The notes: generated by a model from the sequence alone, not told the origin. A DNA stretch of 64,000 bases from DT-111 sp965263225 (GCA_965263225.1 CBDHHG010000003.1:1-64000), one strand, 5' to 3'. Counted from the stretch's first letter, positions 48,626 to 58,652 are shown. Numbers and translations: made by a program.

Positions 48626-49297
48626 TTATATGGGCTTAGCAATGTCAATAAGCTGGTTCCGCACCGCAAATAAGATTAAGCCTGCGGTGTTTCTTGAGTT
48701 TGTCTTGGTCAGCAAACTCTTTCGGTGATTTTCGACCGTCCTGGTGCTGATGTACAACTCTTTGGCAATTTCAGAAGAGGTAAATTCTCGACAGATCAAC
48801 TCCAGCACCTCTCGTTCTCGCCGTGATATGGGTGCTTCTCCCTTGCTTGCCCAGCTTTTCAATTCCTGCTTTGGACGTTGCAGCCCACTCAATAGCGCTT
48901 TAGAGACATAATCATTGAAATAGAAATCCTTTTCCATGACAGATCTAATCGCAACCTCTACTTCTTCTGGCTCTTCGTTCTTCAATAGGTACCCATTGGC
49001 CCCGAGTTTCATCATATGATTGATGAGATGTTCTTCGTCGTACATAGTCAGCAAGATGATCTTGATCGAAGGGAAAAGTTTCCGGATGCTCTCGGTAGCC
49101 GCTAAACCATCCATTTCCGGCATTTTAAGATCCATTAGAATGACATCGGGTTGATTTTGTTCCACTGCGGCAATCAGTTCTACGCCATTGCTCGCTTCAA
49201 TGACCAACTCGATACCTTCAAATGAATGGATCAGCAATTTTAGTCCTTTTCGAAATAAGATCTGATCATCGGCAATAGCTAAAGAGATGGGTTGCAT
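48626..49297 (-). CDS. NarL/LuxR-family response regulator
   Basis: 223 residues. Receiver domain 1-120 with acidic pocket (IADDQ) and phospho-acceptor Asp56 in VILMDLKMPEMDG; conserved Thr (LLTMYD) and Lys (GYLLKNE). The C-terminal LuxR-type HTH is at about 155-215: PISRREREVLELICREFTSS, EIAKELYISTRTVENHRKSL. No kinase gene is adjacent on the same strand. The HisKA_3 kinase at 53384, 4 kb away on the other strand, is the nearest candidate partner (inference). Confidence 0.95.
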   Translation of the reverse strand: MQPISLAIADDQILFRKGLKLLIHSFEGIELVIEASNGVELIAAVEQNQPDVILMDLKMPEMDGLAATESIRKLFPSIKIILLTMYDEEHLINHMMKLGANGYLLKNEEPEEVEVAIRSVMEKDFYFNDYVSKALLSGLQRPKQELKSWASKGEAPISRREREVLELICREFTSSEIAKELYISTRTVENHRKSLLTKTNSRNTAGLILFAVRNQLIDIAKPI

Positions 49298-49576
49298 GGC
49301 GAGTTTATTGTTGTGCTGATCAAAATAATGCTTTTACGGTAAACAGATAAATCTAAATTATCATTTTAGGATGGCCGCCTTTTTCCATGAGTCTAAGAAT
49401 ATGATAGACCAAGCCACAATTGCCTTTAAGCGGCCCACTTTATAAGTACCTTCCCTAATGGGATAGGTATTTATACTCAAACTTACAATTGCCGTTTTAC
49501 CCTCTAGCCATTGGCGTTTATCTTTCGCAATTTGGTCCCATAAACAACACATTACTTTTTTATTAAAGAAACTAAC

Positions 49577-51700
49577 ATGGCGCTAAATTCCAAGTACTTA
49601 CGTCAACTTCAGCGGGAACTCCAAGAAAGCAATGCCAGCTGGGAGGCTGAAGAAAATCAATTTACCGATATCCCCATGGAGCAATGGCCACTCTACACTG
49701 GCCATGTCCCTGCTGATCATGTACCTAAAGGAGCGGAAAAGGAAGCAATTGCGACTGACAACTACGCTGCCCACCTAGCCGATGACTCCGTCAAACTTTA
49801 TCCCAAATCACATACTTGGCTCAACTACAATGGCAATCGCTATACTTCAAATGTAAAAAACCAGAAGCAATGCGGTTCTTGCGTTGCCTTCGCTACCGCC
49901 GCCACCTTGGAAACTCAGGCAAGAATCTATCAATTTTTGCCCTTTGAGTTATCTTACACCTTTCTGTTCAATAAGTTATCACCTACCCAAATCTACTTTT
50001 GCAGCTCAAGTACTCGAACTTGTAGTGGTAATAATGCCGGAATGTCCTTGTATGCAGGTATGAACTATTGCAAAAATACAGGTGTAGTTCCCGCCTATGA
50101 ATTCCCTTACACAGATCATGACCAAAGGTGTAAGCTGCCTGGGGATTGGAAAAACAAGCTCACTAAGATACAGGGCTATACCACCTTAAGAACCTTGAAA
50201 GCGATGAAGGAATGGTTACACAAAAAGGGGCCCCTTTTAACCTCCTTCAACGTATATCCCAGTTTTCATCACTATAAAAAAGGTATCTACAAAAAACACC
50301 CAGGTGAGGTGAGCAGAAGTTCTCATGCTGTCTGTTGTGTAGGCTATGATGATGATAAACAAGCTTGGCTCATGCAAAATAGCTGGGGGGCCAATTGGGG
50401 CCAAGAGGGAGGCTTCTTCTGGATTGGATATGGTCAATGTGGTATTGACGAGCGAATGCTGGGTGTGGACGATTTTGTTGACATCTATTACGCTAAAGAA
50501 GGAGGCATGCTTGGCGTTGGGACCGATGGGCTCTCCTACACCAGGGCTAGTAATGATGCCAGTTGGAAGACCTACAAAGGTAGTCCCTCATCCACTATCT
50601 CACTGATTGATATGGATGTAAAGCTTGACGGTTCCCTAATTGGGTTGGATCAAAACGGAAAGCTTTACCATCGAGTAGATTGGACTACTAATTGGCAAGC
50701 AATAGAAGTGACCCCATCTACCCCTGCTTTCATCAGTATCGCCGTTACGCCTACAGGGAAAGTCTTGGCTGTCTCTTCAGATCATCAACTCTACAGTTCC
50801 TACTTTACCCTGCACTCTTGGAACAAGATTAATACGAGCCTGAAGTTGAAGTCGATTAGTACCTCAGTAGAAGGCTTGCTCATCGGAGTGGGCTACGAGG
50901 ATGGAAAAGTATACACTAGAAAAAAAATAGATAAGACTACGTGGAATGATACTCCCATATACGGAGTAGAAACTTGTGCTCAATTGCGAGACGATAGCAT
51001 CGTAGCGACGATGAGTAATGGAACAATAAAACACTGGAAGAGCTGGGATGTAGAAGGAACATTGCTTAGCAGTACAAAAAAAATAAAATCTATTAAATCG
51101 GTAGCTCCTCCGCTCCAGATTAAAATTGAGTTTGGAGATTTGGGAGATACATCCTATGCCCCTTATGTCAATCGAGGGCTTCAATTGCAAACATTGGGTT
51201 ACGATATCGGCAAAGAGCGAATGGATGTCTACAGGTTTATCCCAACTAATCAACTGGGCGTGGGCAGAGTGGCTGCACAATTTCAAGGAGCAACGGCCAG
51301 CCCTGCCAACTTGGCCCTAATCTATGGTAATCAGGTTAAATTCAGCCGTCCAGCTACTAAGCTATTAAAAGACCTTCCCCTGTTGAAAGTCGTGGCAGGT
51401 TTCGATGATACCCCTCCCATTCCTGCGGCCAAACCCCCAACCGCTTCAGAGGTTTTTGTCTTAGTACTCTATACATCGGAAGATGGCGATGAGCTCAAGA
51501 TCATGGCTAACACGCATGTGCCCGTTTATGGAGGTATCCCCTCTTGTGAAAACAAGTATACGGATGCCGATGGTTTTCTGGCCTTGGATCGAGCCTGGGT
51601 TAACGAACAATTCAGTTATTGGGGGTTAAAATATGATGCAGACTGGACCGAATTGTTAGAAATGGGTACCATATTATGGCTGCAGCCTCCTTTCGAGTGA
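49577..51700 (+). CDS. Papain-like (C1) protease fused to a beta-propeller-like domain
   Basis: 707 residues, with no signal peptide. Residues about 75-290 are a C1 papain-like domain: catalytic Cys102 in NQKQCGSCVAFA, His250 in SSHAVCCVGYDDD, Asn268 in QNSWGANWGQ. The region about 295-515 has repeated bladelike segments (GMLGVGTDGLSYTRA, GSLIGLDQNGKLYHRVDW, GKVLAVSSDHQLYSSY) resembling a tectonin-type propeller. The last about 190 residues are a separate beta-rich region. Intact triad suggests an active protease; the propeller may select targets. The missing leader leaves location open (cytoplasmic or by unusual export). Not in an operon with the 267-aa gene downstream, but close to it. Confidence 0.88.
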   Translation: MALNSKYLRQLQRELQESNASWEAEENQFTDIPMEQWPLYTGHVPADHVPKGAEKEAIATDNYAAHLADDSVKLYPKSHTWLNYNGNRYTSNVKNQKQCGSCVAFATAATLETQARIYQFLPFELSYTFLFNKLSPTQIYFCSSSTRTCSGNNAGMSLYAGMNYCKNTGVVPAYEFPYTDHDQRCKLPGDWKNKLTKIQGYTTLRTLKAMKEWLHKKGPLLTSFNVYPSFHHYKKGIYKKHPGEVSRSSHAVCCVGYDDDKQAWLMQNSWGANWGQEGGFFWIGYGQCGIDERMLGVDDFVDIYYAKEGGMLGVGTDGLSYTRASNDASWKTYKGSPSSTISLIDMDVKLDGSLIGLDQNGKLYHRVDWTTNWQAIEVTPSTPAFISIAVTPTGKVLAVSSDHQLYSSYFTLHSWNKINTSLKLKSISTSVEGLLIGVGYEDGKVYTRKKIDKTTWNDTPIYGVETCAQLRDDSIVATMSNGTIKHWKSWDVEGTLLSSTKKIKSIKSVAPPLQIKIEFGDLGDTSYAPYVNRGLQLQTLGYDIGKERMDVYRFIPTNQLGVGRVAAQFQGATASPANLALIYGNQVKFSRPATKLLKDLPLLKVVAGFDDTPPIPAAKPPTASEVFVLVLYTSEDGDELKIMANTHVPVYGGIPSCENKYTDADGFLALDRAWVNEQFSYWGLKYDADWTELLEMGTILWLQPPFE

Positions 51701-51945
51701 GATAGTCACGGCAGCGCATGCTTGGCAAATTGAACCCATTACATCTATATCAGGATGAAGAAGCCAGAGAACATAAAGGTCAGACCTAGTTCTCTGCTTC
51801 TCTGATCTTCATTTTTCTTGTACAGGGATTTTATGAACGAGCACCCTGTCGAATCAAGCCCCTGGTCCAAAAAATTATCGGTAAAGAACTTTCATTATGC
51901 CGTATTAAATAATACTTTAATACCAAGCTCCTTAAACGAATACTT

Positions 51946-52749
51946 ATGAAAAAGCAAACCTCTATGCCTGGCAGCCTCTCCGCAGAAGATGCCAAAATGC
52001 GGATAACCTCCTGGCGAACTTGTCTTCCTAACGAACTTAGCAATCTTTTCTATTATACCGCTGAGGGTGAAGTGCATCGATACAACAATTACTTCTATTT
52101 GGAACAAACAGCCATTAATAGCATTCTCGTCATGGATGTCTTACAGATTCAAAGCATGCGAATCTATATGGGTTGTAGTAAACCAGAAAATGAACAGCAG
52201 GACAAGTTTGCACCTGTACTAAGTATAGTAGACCTCGACAAGAAAGAAACCTACTTTCCGCTGAACTACCAACAGGCCCCTACAAAAACAAGCGCGGTAC
52301 GAAGTCCTAAGAAGATAAATGCCAGGATAACGCCAGGTATCGTTGATCTTTTTCAGGTCAACTGGGCGGAACTTAATGAAATAGAATTAGCGGATGCATT
52401 TTCTGGAATCACCCCAAGTAAACTACAGGCACCCAATGCCATGAGTCAATTGCAAACACGGCGGGTGCAATTTTATGATTTCCCCCAAACAGATGTTAGA
52501 CAAATGTTTTCCATCTTAATTAACGTACCAGCAGCCAACCGCTACCTACGGCTATTACTCGGTGCCGGTCTGACCGTGCGAATTACTCATCCTTTTAATT
52601 TCAGGCCTATTATTGCCATACCTACTGGTAGCAGTCAGCATCAAGCAGCTAGCAAAAGTGATGATGATTCGGATGAAACTCACTTCGAAAGGTCTCAACC
52701 CTGTCCTCCATATTGTCCCAATGGAGAATCGGGGAAACTTTCCCACTAG
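51946..52749 (+). CDS. Hypothetical protein upstream of a membrane/kinase pair
   Basis: 267 residues, soluble, no leader. Segments of note: RITSWRTCLPNELSNLFYYT, a hydrophobic-rich middle (INSILVMDVLQIQSMRIYMG) and a C-terminal Asp/Ser-rich tail ending in QPCPPYCPNGESGKLSH. No family recognised. The gene ends 14 bp before the next ATG, so it is probably cotranscribed with the membrane protein and the histidine kinase. Proposed as a component of that signalling operon only by position. Confidence 0.7.
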   Translation: MKKQTSMPGSLSAEDAKMRITSWRTCLPNELSNLFYYTAEGEVHRYNNYFYLEQTAINSILVMDVLQIQSMRIYMGCSKPENEQQDKFAPVLSIVDLDKKETYFPLNYQQAPTKTSAVRSPKKINARITPGIVDLFQVNWAELNEIELADAFSGITPSKLQAPNAMSQLQTRRVQFYDFPQTDVRQMFSILINVPAANRYLRLLLGAGLTVRITHPFNFRPIIAIPTGSSQHQAASKSDDDSDETHFERSQPCPPYCPNGESGKLSH

Positions 52750-52763
52750 TATAAACGCATCGC

Positions 52764-53405
52764 ATGGAAGAGCTATCGTGGTTCATCTCTAACTTATCGA
52801 TTTACTCTATCGCTTTGCCTGCGGTGGTAGGGTTGCTATCCTACCATCGTTTGGATAAAATTCAGAAAGCGATTTTCTTCCTGATCTTGCTGTCTCTAAT
52901 TACAGATGTAAGTGCACACTGGATTATTCGAAACGTAGGTAATCATCATTACTTGTATAGAATCTTCACCATTGCGGAGTTTACGCTCTTAACGTATGTT
53001 TTTGCACAAAGCATAAGCCCTTTTCTTCCAGATCGGCTGTTTTGGATCATTGGTATTGGCTTTATTGCCTTTGCTTTGATTGAGGTAATTTGGATAACGG
53101 ATATCCAACAATTCAATAGCTATTCGACTGCCTTGGAGGGAATCATAATGATTTTCTATGCCTTGGTCTTTTTCTACAAAACCCTACATGAGCTAAAAAT
53201 CAAGGAATTGGAAAAATCTCCCATGGTCTGGTTAGGGATCGGCGTACTATTATACTTTTCTAGCAGCCTGTTCATCTTTCTATTCACTAACTATGTAAAA
53301 AGTTCGAATAACACCTTGTTCATTATCTGGGGAATTCATGGTATTTTCAGCATCATACTTAATATCATTTACGCTATTATACTATGGATCAAACCAGCCC
53401 AGTAG
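52764..53405 (+). CDS. Multispanning membrane protein, hypothetical
   Basis: 213 residues with about six or seven hydrophobic helices (IYSIALPAVVGLLSYH, AIFFLILLSLITDVSAH, FTLLTYVFAQSISPF, LFWIIGIGFIAFALIEVIW, IIMIFYALVFFYKTL, VWLGIGVLLYFSSSLFIFLF, GIFSIILNIIYAIILW). No catalytic motif. Its stop overlaps the downstream kinase ATG by about 22 bp, so the two are coupled. It may be a sensory partner of that kinase, which itself has only one membrane segment and almost no periplasmic domain. Confidence 0.8.
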   Translation: MEELSWFISNLSIYSIALPAVVGLLSYHRLDKIQKAIFFLILLSLITDVSAHWIIRNVGNHHYLYRIFTIAEFTLLTYVFAQSISPFLPDRLFWIIGIGFIAFALIEVIWITDIQQFNSYSTALEGIIMIFYALVFFYKTLHELKIKELEKSPMVWLGIGVLLYFSSSLFIFLFTNYVKSSNNTLFIIWGIHGIFSIILNIIYAIILWIKPAQ

Positions 53406-54181
53406 ACGTTAGCTTATGGCCCATTCTGCTTGGGGTTATTGGTATGCTATTACTGGCCATTGCGATTATTGTTTTCTTCATTCTATATCAAAAGAGGCTG
53501 TTTGCTCAGAAAGAAAAGTTACAAGCTCTGGAAACGGCCTATCAAAAAGATTTGTTAGACGCTTCCATCCAAGCGCAAGAAAACGAAAGGAAACGAGTAG
53601 CAACAGACCTACATGATGGTATTGGTAGTCTTTTATCCGCAATCCGGCTCTACATCGTCCAGCTTGCACAAGATCATTCACCTGAGGTTTCAAGTGAAAT
53701 GATTAGAGAAACTACTGAAATGGTTGATACAGCTATTGATCAGGCGCGGAAAATGGCGCACAACCTACTCCCCTCTACACTGGAACGTTTTGGTGTAGTA
53801 CAGGCCATCGAGGATCTTTGCAAACGCATTCAAAGCATGAGTGAATTGAGTATCGAACTCGAATATGAAAACCTGCCCGAATTCTCGAAGGAACAAGATT
53901 TAGCGATCTATCGAATTATCCAAGAACTCCTCAATAACACCTTAAAGCATGCCGCAGCAACGAAGGTTCGAATAGCATTCCAACGCATGCCAAGTCAGCT
54001 ATCCATTCTCTATACAGACAATGGCAAGCATTTTCACCTAACTGGCCAAGCTAAAGACATACCGGGACTTGGTTTGAAAAGTATTGCCAGCCGTGCCCAA
54101 CTCATTGGTGCGGAGTGCCAAATCCAGCCTACTCCAGCGCACGGATTCTCTATGCATCTGCATCTTCCTTTGCGAGATTGA
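53384..54181 (+). CDS. NarX/DegS-type sensor histidine kinase (HisKA_3)
   Basis: 265 residues. One membrane helix at about 12-34 and a short coiled linker precede a HisKA_3 dimerisation domain with His77 in RVATDLHDGIGSLLSAIRL, then the HATPase domain: N-box QELLNNTLKHA, a TDNGKHFHL segment and GLGLKSIASRAQLIGA. It has almost no external sensor domain, so it may sense through the membrane protein encoded just before it. It is the type of kinase that pairs with NarL-type regulators such as the one at 48626-49297. Confidence 0.92.
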   Translation: MDQTSPVDVSLWPILLGVIGMLLLAIAIIVFFILYQKRLFAQKEKLQALETAYQKDLLDASIQAQENERKRVATDLHDGIGSLLSAIRLYIVQLAQDHSPEVSSEMIRETTEMVDTAIDQARKMAHNLLPSTLERFGVVQAIEDLCKRIQSMSELSIELEYENLPEFSKEQDLAIYRIIQELLNNTLKHAAATKVRIAFQRMPSQLSILYTDNGKHFHLTGQAKDIPGLGLKSIASRAQLIGAECQIQPTPAHGFSMHLHLPLRD

Positions 54182-54248
54182 GCAGCCGTTGCCCTGAAAA
54201 CAGGAACAGATTCAGGAAATTTACTAATGTAACGCGTATACGGCCTCT

Positions 54249-56618
54249 TTAGAAGTGCTTCTGCCCGGAGAACTCCATAGCCTCCCCTTTACCAAAACCA
54301 TAACTCACACCCACCGTCACAAAACGACCTTCTTGTCCTCGGCTGTACAGATAGAAGGAAGATTGATTGGTTTCATATTCGTAAACACTAGAGGCAAATA
54401 CATCCTGAATGCTTAGATTCAAGATCGCCTTGCCCTTAAGGATTTTCTTACGCAGTCCCAGGTTTAGAAAAACATTTTCCGATTGGAAGCCTTGAAAAGT
54501 TTGATAACCCGATCGATAGTTACCTGCTAGCTCAAGATCAAATTGAGCAGGTAATTTCAGTTTAGTCATCAGTCGACTTGTCCAACGATCGGCTGCAAAA
54601 TCAAATGAAGTCGCTTCAAAGGTTCCTTTGCGATTGAAGTAGTTGTAATTGAAATCTCCGTTAAAGCTTACCCAATTTTGTGGACTATACTTAAAATTAA
54701 ATTCTATTCCCGTAGTTCCCTCTGTTCCGATGTTGATAGGACGTGAGGTGCTTACATTCCCTGAAAAGAACACCAATCTTTCGATGATATCGGTCGTAAA
54801 TCGATGATAAACGCCCAAATTGGCAGAAAAGCCCGTACCAATAAAAATACTTGTGATCTCATAGGAATCGGTAAACTCAGGCAGGAGATCAGGGTTGCCC
54901 GTACGAATGCTAAAGTTGTTTCGAATATTGATGAATGGGTTTAAACTCCAAAGTCGAGGACGATAAATTCGCTTGGAATAGCCCGCCTGCATAGATAGCT
55001 TTTCGTTGAACTTATAAGAGGTATGCAAAGTGGGAAACAGATTAGTATATTGACGGTTATTGGATTCACTAGTATTAACCAAGTCGGTATTGACATCGGT
55101 ATGTTCTATGCGCAAACCTGCCTTCAAGCCGAACTTTTTGCCCTCGAAAGCTGCCGTACCATAGACCCCAATCACCCCCTGCGTAAACTCAAAGATATTG
55201 CTGAAATCGGGATCGTTCACCCAAACGCCATTCACATCCTCTCCCACCACATAATCATTAGTGGCATCTGTGATGAGATATTGAGCCCCGGTTTCAATGG
55301 AGAAAAGTTCCGAAAAAGGTTTGGTATAGTCCAACTTGAAAGTGTAACGAGCTTCACGAAAATCATTCTCCGTCAATTGATCACTCCCCGGATCACTCCC
55401 CTGCAATAGTGTGTTGGTGAATAGACTGGACTGATCTTTACCAAAGAAGTTTCCCAAGGCACTAAATAATAAGGTGTGATCCTCGTCTCCTTTAAAGTCC
55501 TTCTTGAACTGAAGATCATACTGCCATTTGGGATTTGTTGCCTCAGTAGCCTCCACTCTTCGCCATTCACTATCTAGTAGTTCCTGATCATCCCAGTACC
55601 GAAAAAGGATATCAGAGTTCTCTGTTTCTCCTTCATAGGCAAAATGACCGGATAAGGAAAGTACACTCGTTTCATTGATGTGGTAATCTGCGCCCAGAAT
55701 AAAATTGGAGAATAACTCATTTTTATCATTCTCTCCTTCGCCCCGAACCAAGGTATTGGTGAGCAAGTCTTGATTGATGCTCCTCGTTTTCTCCGGGAAA
55801 GTTCGATAGCCGACTCCCAGCTGACTAAAAAGGTTAAAGCGTTCGGTTCGCCGGTTGAGGCTTAGGCCAAGGCTGTGATTATTAGGTGTGCCCGTGTTCA
55901 GGGTAATGGAGCCATTGATCCCCTTCTTTTCTTCTTTCTTCATCACAATATTGATGATACCCGAGGTACCTTCAGCATCATATTTGGCAGAAGGATTGGT
56001 AATCACCTCTACCCTATCGATCATCTCTGCAGTGATAGTGCCCAGCGCATTCCCTTGGTCACTTGCCAGCACTGAAGGTTTTCCATTAATGAGAATTTGC
56101 ACCCCGGCACTTCCCCGCAGGCTTACCTGCCCCTCTATATTCACCGTGACGGAGGGAACATTATTTAGGACTTCCAATGCACTGGCTCCTGTATTACTAA
56201 GGTCCTTTCCTACGTTAAAGACGCGTTTATCCAGTTTGAATTCTGTTTGAGACTTTTCTCCTCTCACCACTACTTCATCTAAAGTTTGGCTGTCCTCTTT
56301 CAATAAGATCGTAGCTAGCTCGACTTTGCCATCCTTGATCTCAAATTCCTCAATCTTTTGAGGATTGTAGCCAATGAAACTAATTTGAATAAAGAATTCC
56401 TTGGTGTCCGTTTCTAACTGAAATACGCCATCCGAATCAGTGGTTGTACCAGTGATGGGTGATCCAGAAGTTCGATCTGCGAGTATCACGGTAGCGAATT
56501 CAACGGCCTGTAGGTCGGAGCCAGCGACAATCTTACCAGTGATCAGGATCGATTCAGCTTGTGTAAAGGCAGTAAAAGAAAGACTTAAGGCAAAGATTAA
56601 CAGTAAGCAATTTTTCAT
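54249..56618 (-). CDS. TonB-dependent-receptor-like outer-membrane barrel protein
   Basis: 789 residues: signal peptide (LLLIFALSLSFTAFTQA), a carboxypeptidase-regulatory-like domain at about 25-105 (ILITGKIVAGSDLQAVEFAT), a plug at about 115-230 (VVVRGEKSQ, SALEVLNNVPSVTVNIEGQV, AEMIDRVEVITNPSAKYDAEG, GIINIVMKKE), and a long barrel to a C-terminal aromatic residue. Belongs to the outer-membrane beta-barrel family typical of Bacteroidota; transports a nutrient or acts as a signal receptor. It is divergent from a LytS/LytTR pair, which may control it. Ligand unknown. Confidence 0.9.
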   Translation of the reverse strand: MKNCLLLIFALSLSFTAFTQAESILITGKIVAGSDLQAVEFATVILADRTSGSPITGTTTDSDGVFQLETDTKEFFIQISFIGYNPQKIEEFEIKDGKVELATILLKEDSQTLDEVVVRGEKSQTEFKLDKRVFNVGKDLSNTGASALEVLNNVPSVTVNIEGQVSLRGSAGVQILINGKPSVLASDQGNALGTITAEMIDRVEVITNPSAKYDAEGTSGIINIVMKKEEKKGINGSITLNTGTPNNHSLGLSLNRRTERFNLFSQLGVGYRTFPEKTRSINQDLLTNTLVRGEGENDKNELFSNFILGADYHINETSVLSLSGHFAYEGETENSDILFRYWDDQELLDSEWRRVEATEATNPKWQYDLQFKKDFKGDEDHTLLFSALGNFFGKDQSSLFTNTLLQGSDPGSDQLTENDFREARYTFKLDYTKPFSELFSIETGAQYLITDATNDYVVGEDVNGVWVNDPDFSNIFEFTQGVIGVYGTAAFEGKKFGLKAGLRIEHTDVNTDLVNTSESNNRQYTNLFPTLHTSYKFNEKLSMQAGYSKRIYRPRLWSLNPFINIRNNFSIRTGNPDLLPEFTDSYEITSIFIGTGFSANLGVYHRFTTDIIERLVFFSGNVSTSRPINIGTEGTTGIEFNFKYSPQNWVSFNGDFNYNYFNRKGTFEATSFDFAADRWTSRLMTKLKLPAQFDLELAGNYRSGYQTFQGFQSENVFLNLGLRKKILKGKAILNLSIQDVFASSVYEYETNQSSFYLYSRGQEGRFVTVGVSYGFGKGEAMEFSGQKHF

Positions 56619-56862
56619 TTGTAAAAAGTTGTCGTTTTCCAGATGGGTGATAAGTTCCCGTAGCGGGTTTCTAGTTCACAAAATAACAAGTGTCAGGCAG
56701 CTTACCTTGAAAACTCGTTCAACTACCAAAAAACTAGGTCATCCGACAGAGAAGGGAGAACGGTCAAAATTCGTCGTTGACCCCTTAAATGTGGATGTTG
56801 AACGAAATCTAGATCAGAAAGCGACAAAAGTCTTTACTTTTAGGGCCTAGCCAAATCATTAT

Positions 56863-57942
56863 ATGACGATCCGAAAGCAGACCTTGCGAAAACTACTTTC
56901 TAGTGAACTGGTGTTTCAAATCACATTGATCAGCACGGTTTTTCTAGCTACGGCTTATGATGAGCATACCATTGGCGACGTCTGGGCCAAACTTGCCCTG
57001 TATACCAGCTATGTCTTGGCCTCTCTGCTCATTGGTTATGTGTTGCTACCCAAATTTTTTTACCCTAAAAGGTATCTTGCCTTCTGTTTGAGTTTGGTCA
57101 TCATCATTAGCATAGTGATGTTGATAGAGGAGGAAGTACTAGAAAAGATCTTTTATCCGAATAGCCGAGGAACAGACTTTCCCGGTGTTTTTCATACGCT
57201 ATTGGAAATACTCCCCCCCATACTGATCCTGGTCAGCTTCAAATTTGCCTGGGATGCCCAGAAAAAGCAAAATCAGTTAGAGGAGCTTAATAGCATGATC
57301 GCAGAGAGTCGACTTCAATTCCTTAAATCCCAAATCAACCCCCATTTCCTCTTCAACAACCTCAACAACCTCTACTCCTATGCTTTGGCCGACTCCCCAA
57401 AGACTAAACACATCATCTTGGAGTTATCTTCCTTATTGCGCTATATGCTATACGACTCTCAGGCCCATCTAGTCCCCCTTGAAAAGGAGATCCAGTGTCT
57501 GATTGACTTTATACAGTTGCAGGAAATGCAGATTGAGAGTCGTGGCAAGGTAGAATTCCATATCGATGGGAAAGCGGAGGATCAATACATTACGCCACTA
57601 ATCTTGGTGGTTTTCATTGAAAACTGCTTCAAACATAGTACGAGTAGTCAAGCGGAAGGCATTGAGATTAACATCGAGCTTAAGTTAGCTCAGGGATACC
57701 TAGAACTGAACTGTAGCAATACTTATTCCTCAAATACCAATACACAAGAATTATCAAAAGGGATTGGCCTGGAAAATGTTCGTTCGCGTCTGGCGCTTCT
57801 GTATCCAGAAGCTCATACCCTAGAGATTTCTGCAAGCGGTACTTTATTCAAGGTCCATCTTGAGATCGAACTGGAAAAAGTACAAACTGATTATTCCGCA
57901 GGGAACACCCATTCAACAGACAAACGAGACCCCTTCAATTAA
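56863..57942 (+). CDS. LytS-type sensor histidine kinase
   Basis: 359 residues. Four membrane helices fall in the first 130 residues (FQITLISTVFLATAY, YVLASLLIGYVLLPKFF, AFCLSLVIIISIVMLIEEE, LLEILPPILILVSFKFAW). A coiled linker leads to a His_kinase domain with His161 in LKSQINPHFLFNNLNNLYSY and a conserved HLVPLEKEIQ. The HATPase part contains VVFIENCFKH and GIGLENVRSRLALLYP. Gene start is about 245 bp from the divergent receptor gene. Its stop lies 5 bp before the LytTR regulator start, so the two form a cotranscribed pair. Confidence 0.94.
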   Translation: MTIRKQTLRKLLSSELVFQITLISTVFLATAYDEHTIGDVWAKLALYTSYVLASLLIGYVLLPKFFYPKRYLAFCLSLVIIISIVMLIEEEVLEKIFYPNSRGTDFPGVFHTLLEILPPILILVSFKFAWDAQKKQNQLEELNSMIAESRLQFLKSQINPHFLFNNLNNLYSYALADSPKTKHIILELSSLLRYMLYDSQAHLVPLEKEIQCLIDFIQLQEMQIESRGKVEFHIDGKAEDQYITPLILVVFIENCFKHSTSSQAEGIEINIELKLAQGYLELNCSNTYSSNTNTQELSKGIGLENVRSRLALLYPEAHTLEISASGTLFKVHLEIELEKVQTDYSAGNTHSTDKRDPFN

Positions 57943-57947
57943 ATGGT

Positions 57948-58652
57948 ATGACGACTTGTCTCATTATAGAGGATCAACCACCTGCCCAAAGGATTTTGGA
58001 AACCTATATTGCTGAAATCGATCAACTCCAGTTGGTAGGGATCTTCAACGATGCCTTATCGGCCTTAGAGTATTTAAAGATGGAGTCGGTCGATCTGTTG
58101 TTCCTGGATATCCATCTACCCAGATTATCTGGTCTTGATTTGCTAAAGATCGTTCACCCCCGTCCAAAAGTCATCTTCACCACAGCCTTTCGCGACTACG
58201 CATTAGAAGCTTTTGAGCTAGATGTGGTTGATTACTTATTGAAGCCCTTTTCTTTTGAACGTTTTGTAAGAGCTATTTCAAAGGTCTTATACCATGAGAA
58301 AAGCCAGGAAGTAGCGGAGCATTCAGGTACGAAGCCCTCGCAGGATGGATCGTATCTATTTGTCAAGGTGGGAAAAGACTATCAGAATATTCAAGTTAAC
58401 GATATACATTTCATTAAATCCAACGGAGACTACACTCAACTATTTACTAAGCAGGGAAAGCTACTGGTTTCCCAGTCTCTAAGGTATTGGATCGAAAAGC
58501 TGAGCGATCATACCTTTTGCCAAATACATAAGTCCTATTTGGTGCACATTCCCCATATCACCAAGGTATCTGGAAACCGGGTATTTATTGGCCAGCATGA
58601 GTTGCCCGTGGGTAGAGCCTACAAGGAGCGTTTAGCACGATATCTCCCTTGA
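57948..58652 (+). CDS. LytTR-family response regulator
   Basis: 234 residues. Receiver domain with Asp54 in VDLLFLDIHLPRLSG, the conserved FTTAFRDYALEAFELDVVDY and KPFSFERF; a LytTR DNA-binding domain at about 130-232 (KSNGDYTQLFTKQG, FCQIHKSYLVHIPHI, LPVGRAYKERL). Usually partnered with LytS-type kinases, here encoded immediately upstream. A regulator of envelope or receptor genes; the divergent TonB-type receptor is the obvious candidate. A palindrome CCCTCTAGAGAGGG lies just downstream (58680-58693), with no clear T tract. Confidence 0.95.
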   Translation: MTTCLIIEDQPPAQRILETYIAEIDQLQLVGIFNDALSALEYLKMESVDLLFLDIHLPRLSGLDLLKIVHPRPKVIFTTAFRDYALEAFELDVVDYLLKPFSFERFVRAISKVLYHEKSQEVAEHSGTKPSQDGSYLFVKVGKDYQNIQVNDIHFIKSNGDYTQLFTKQGKLLVSQSLRYWIEKLSDHTFCQIHKSYLVHIPHITKVSGNRVFIGQHELPVGRAYKERLARYLP

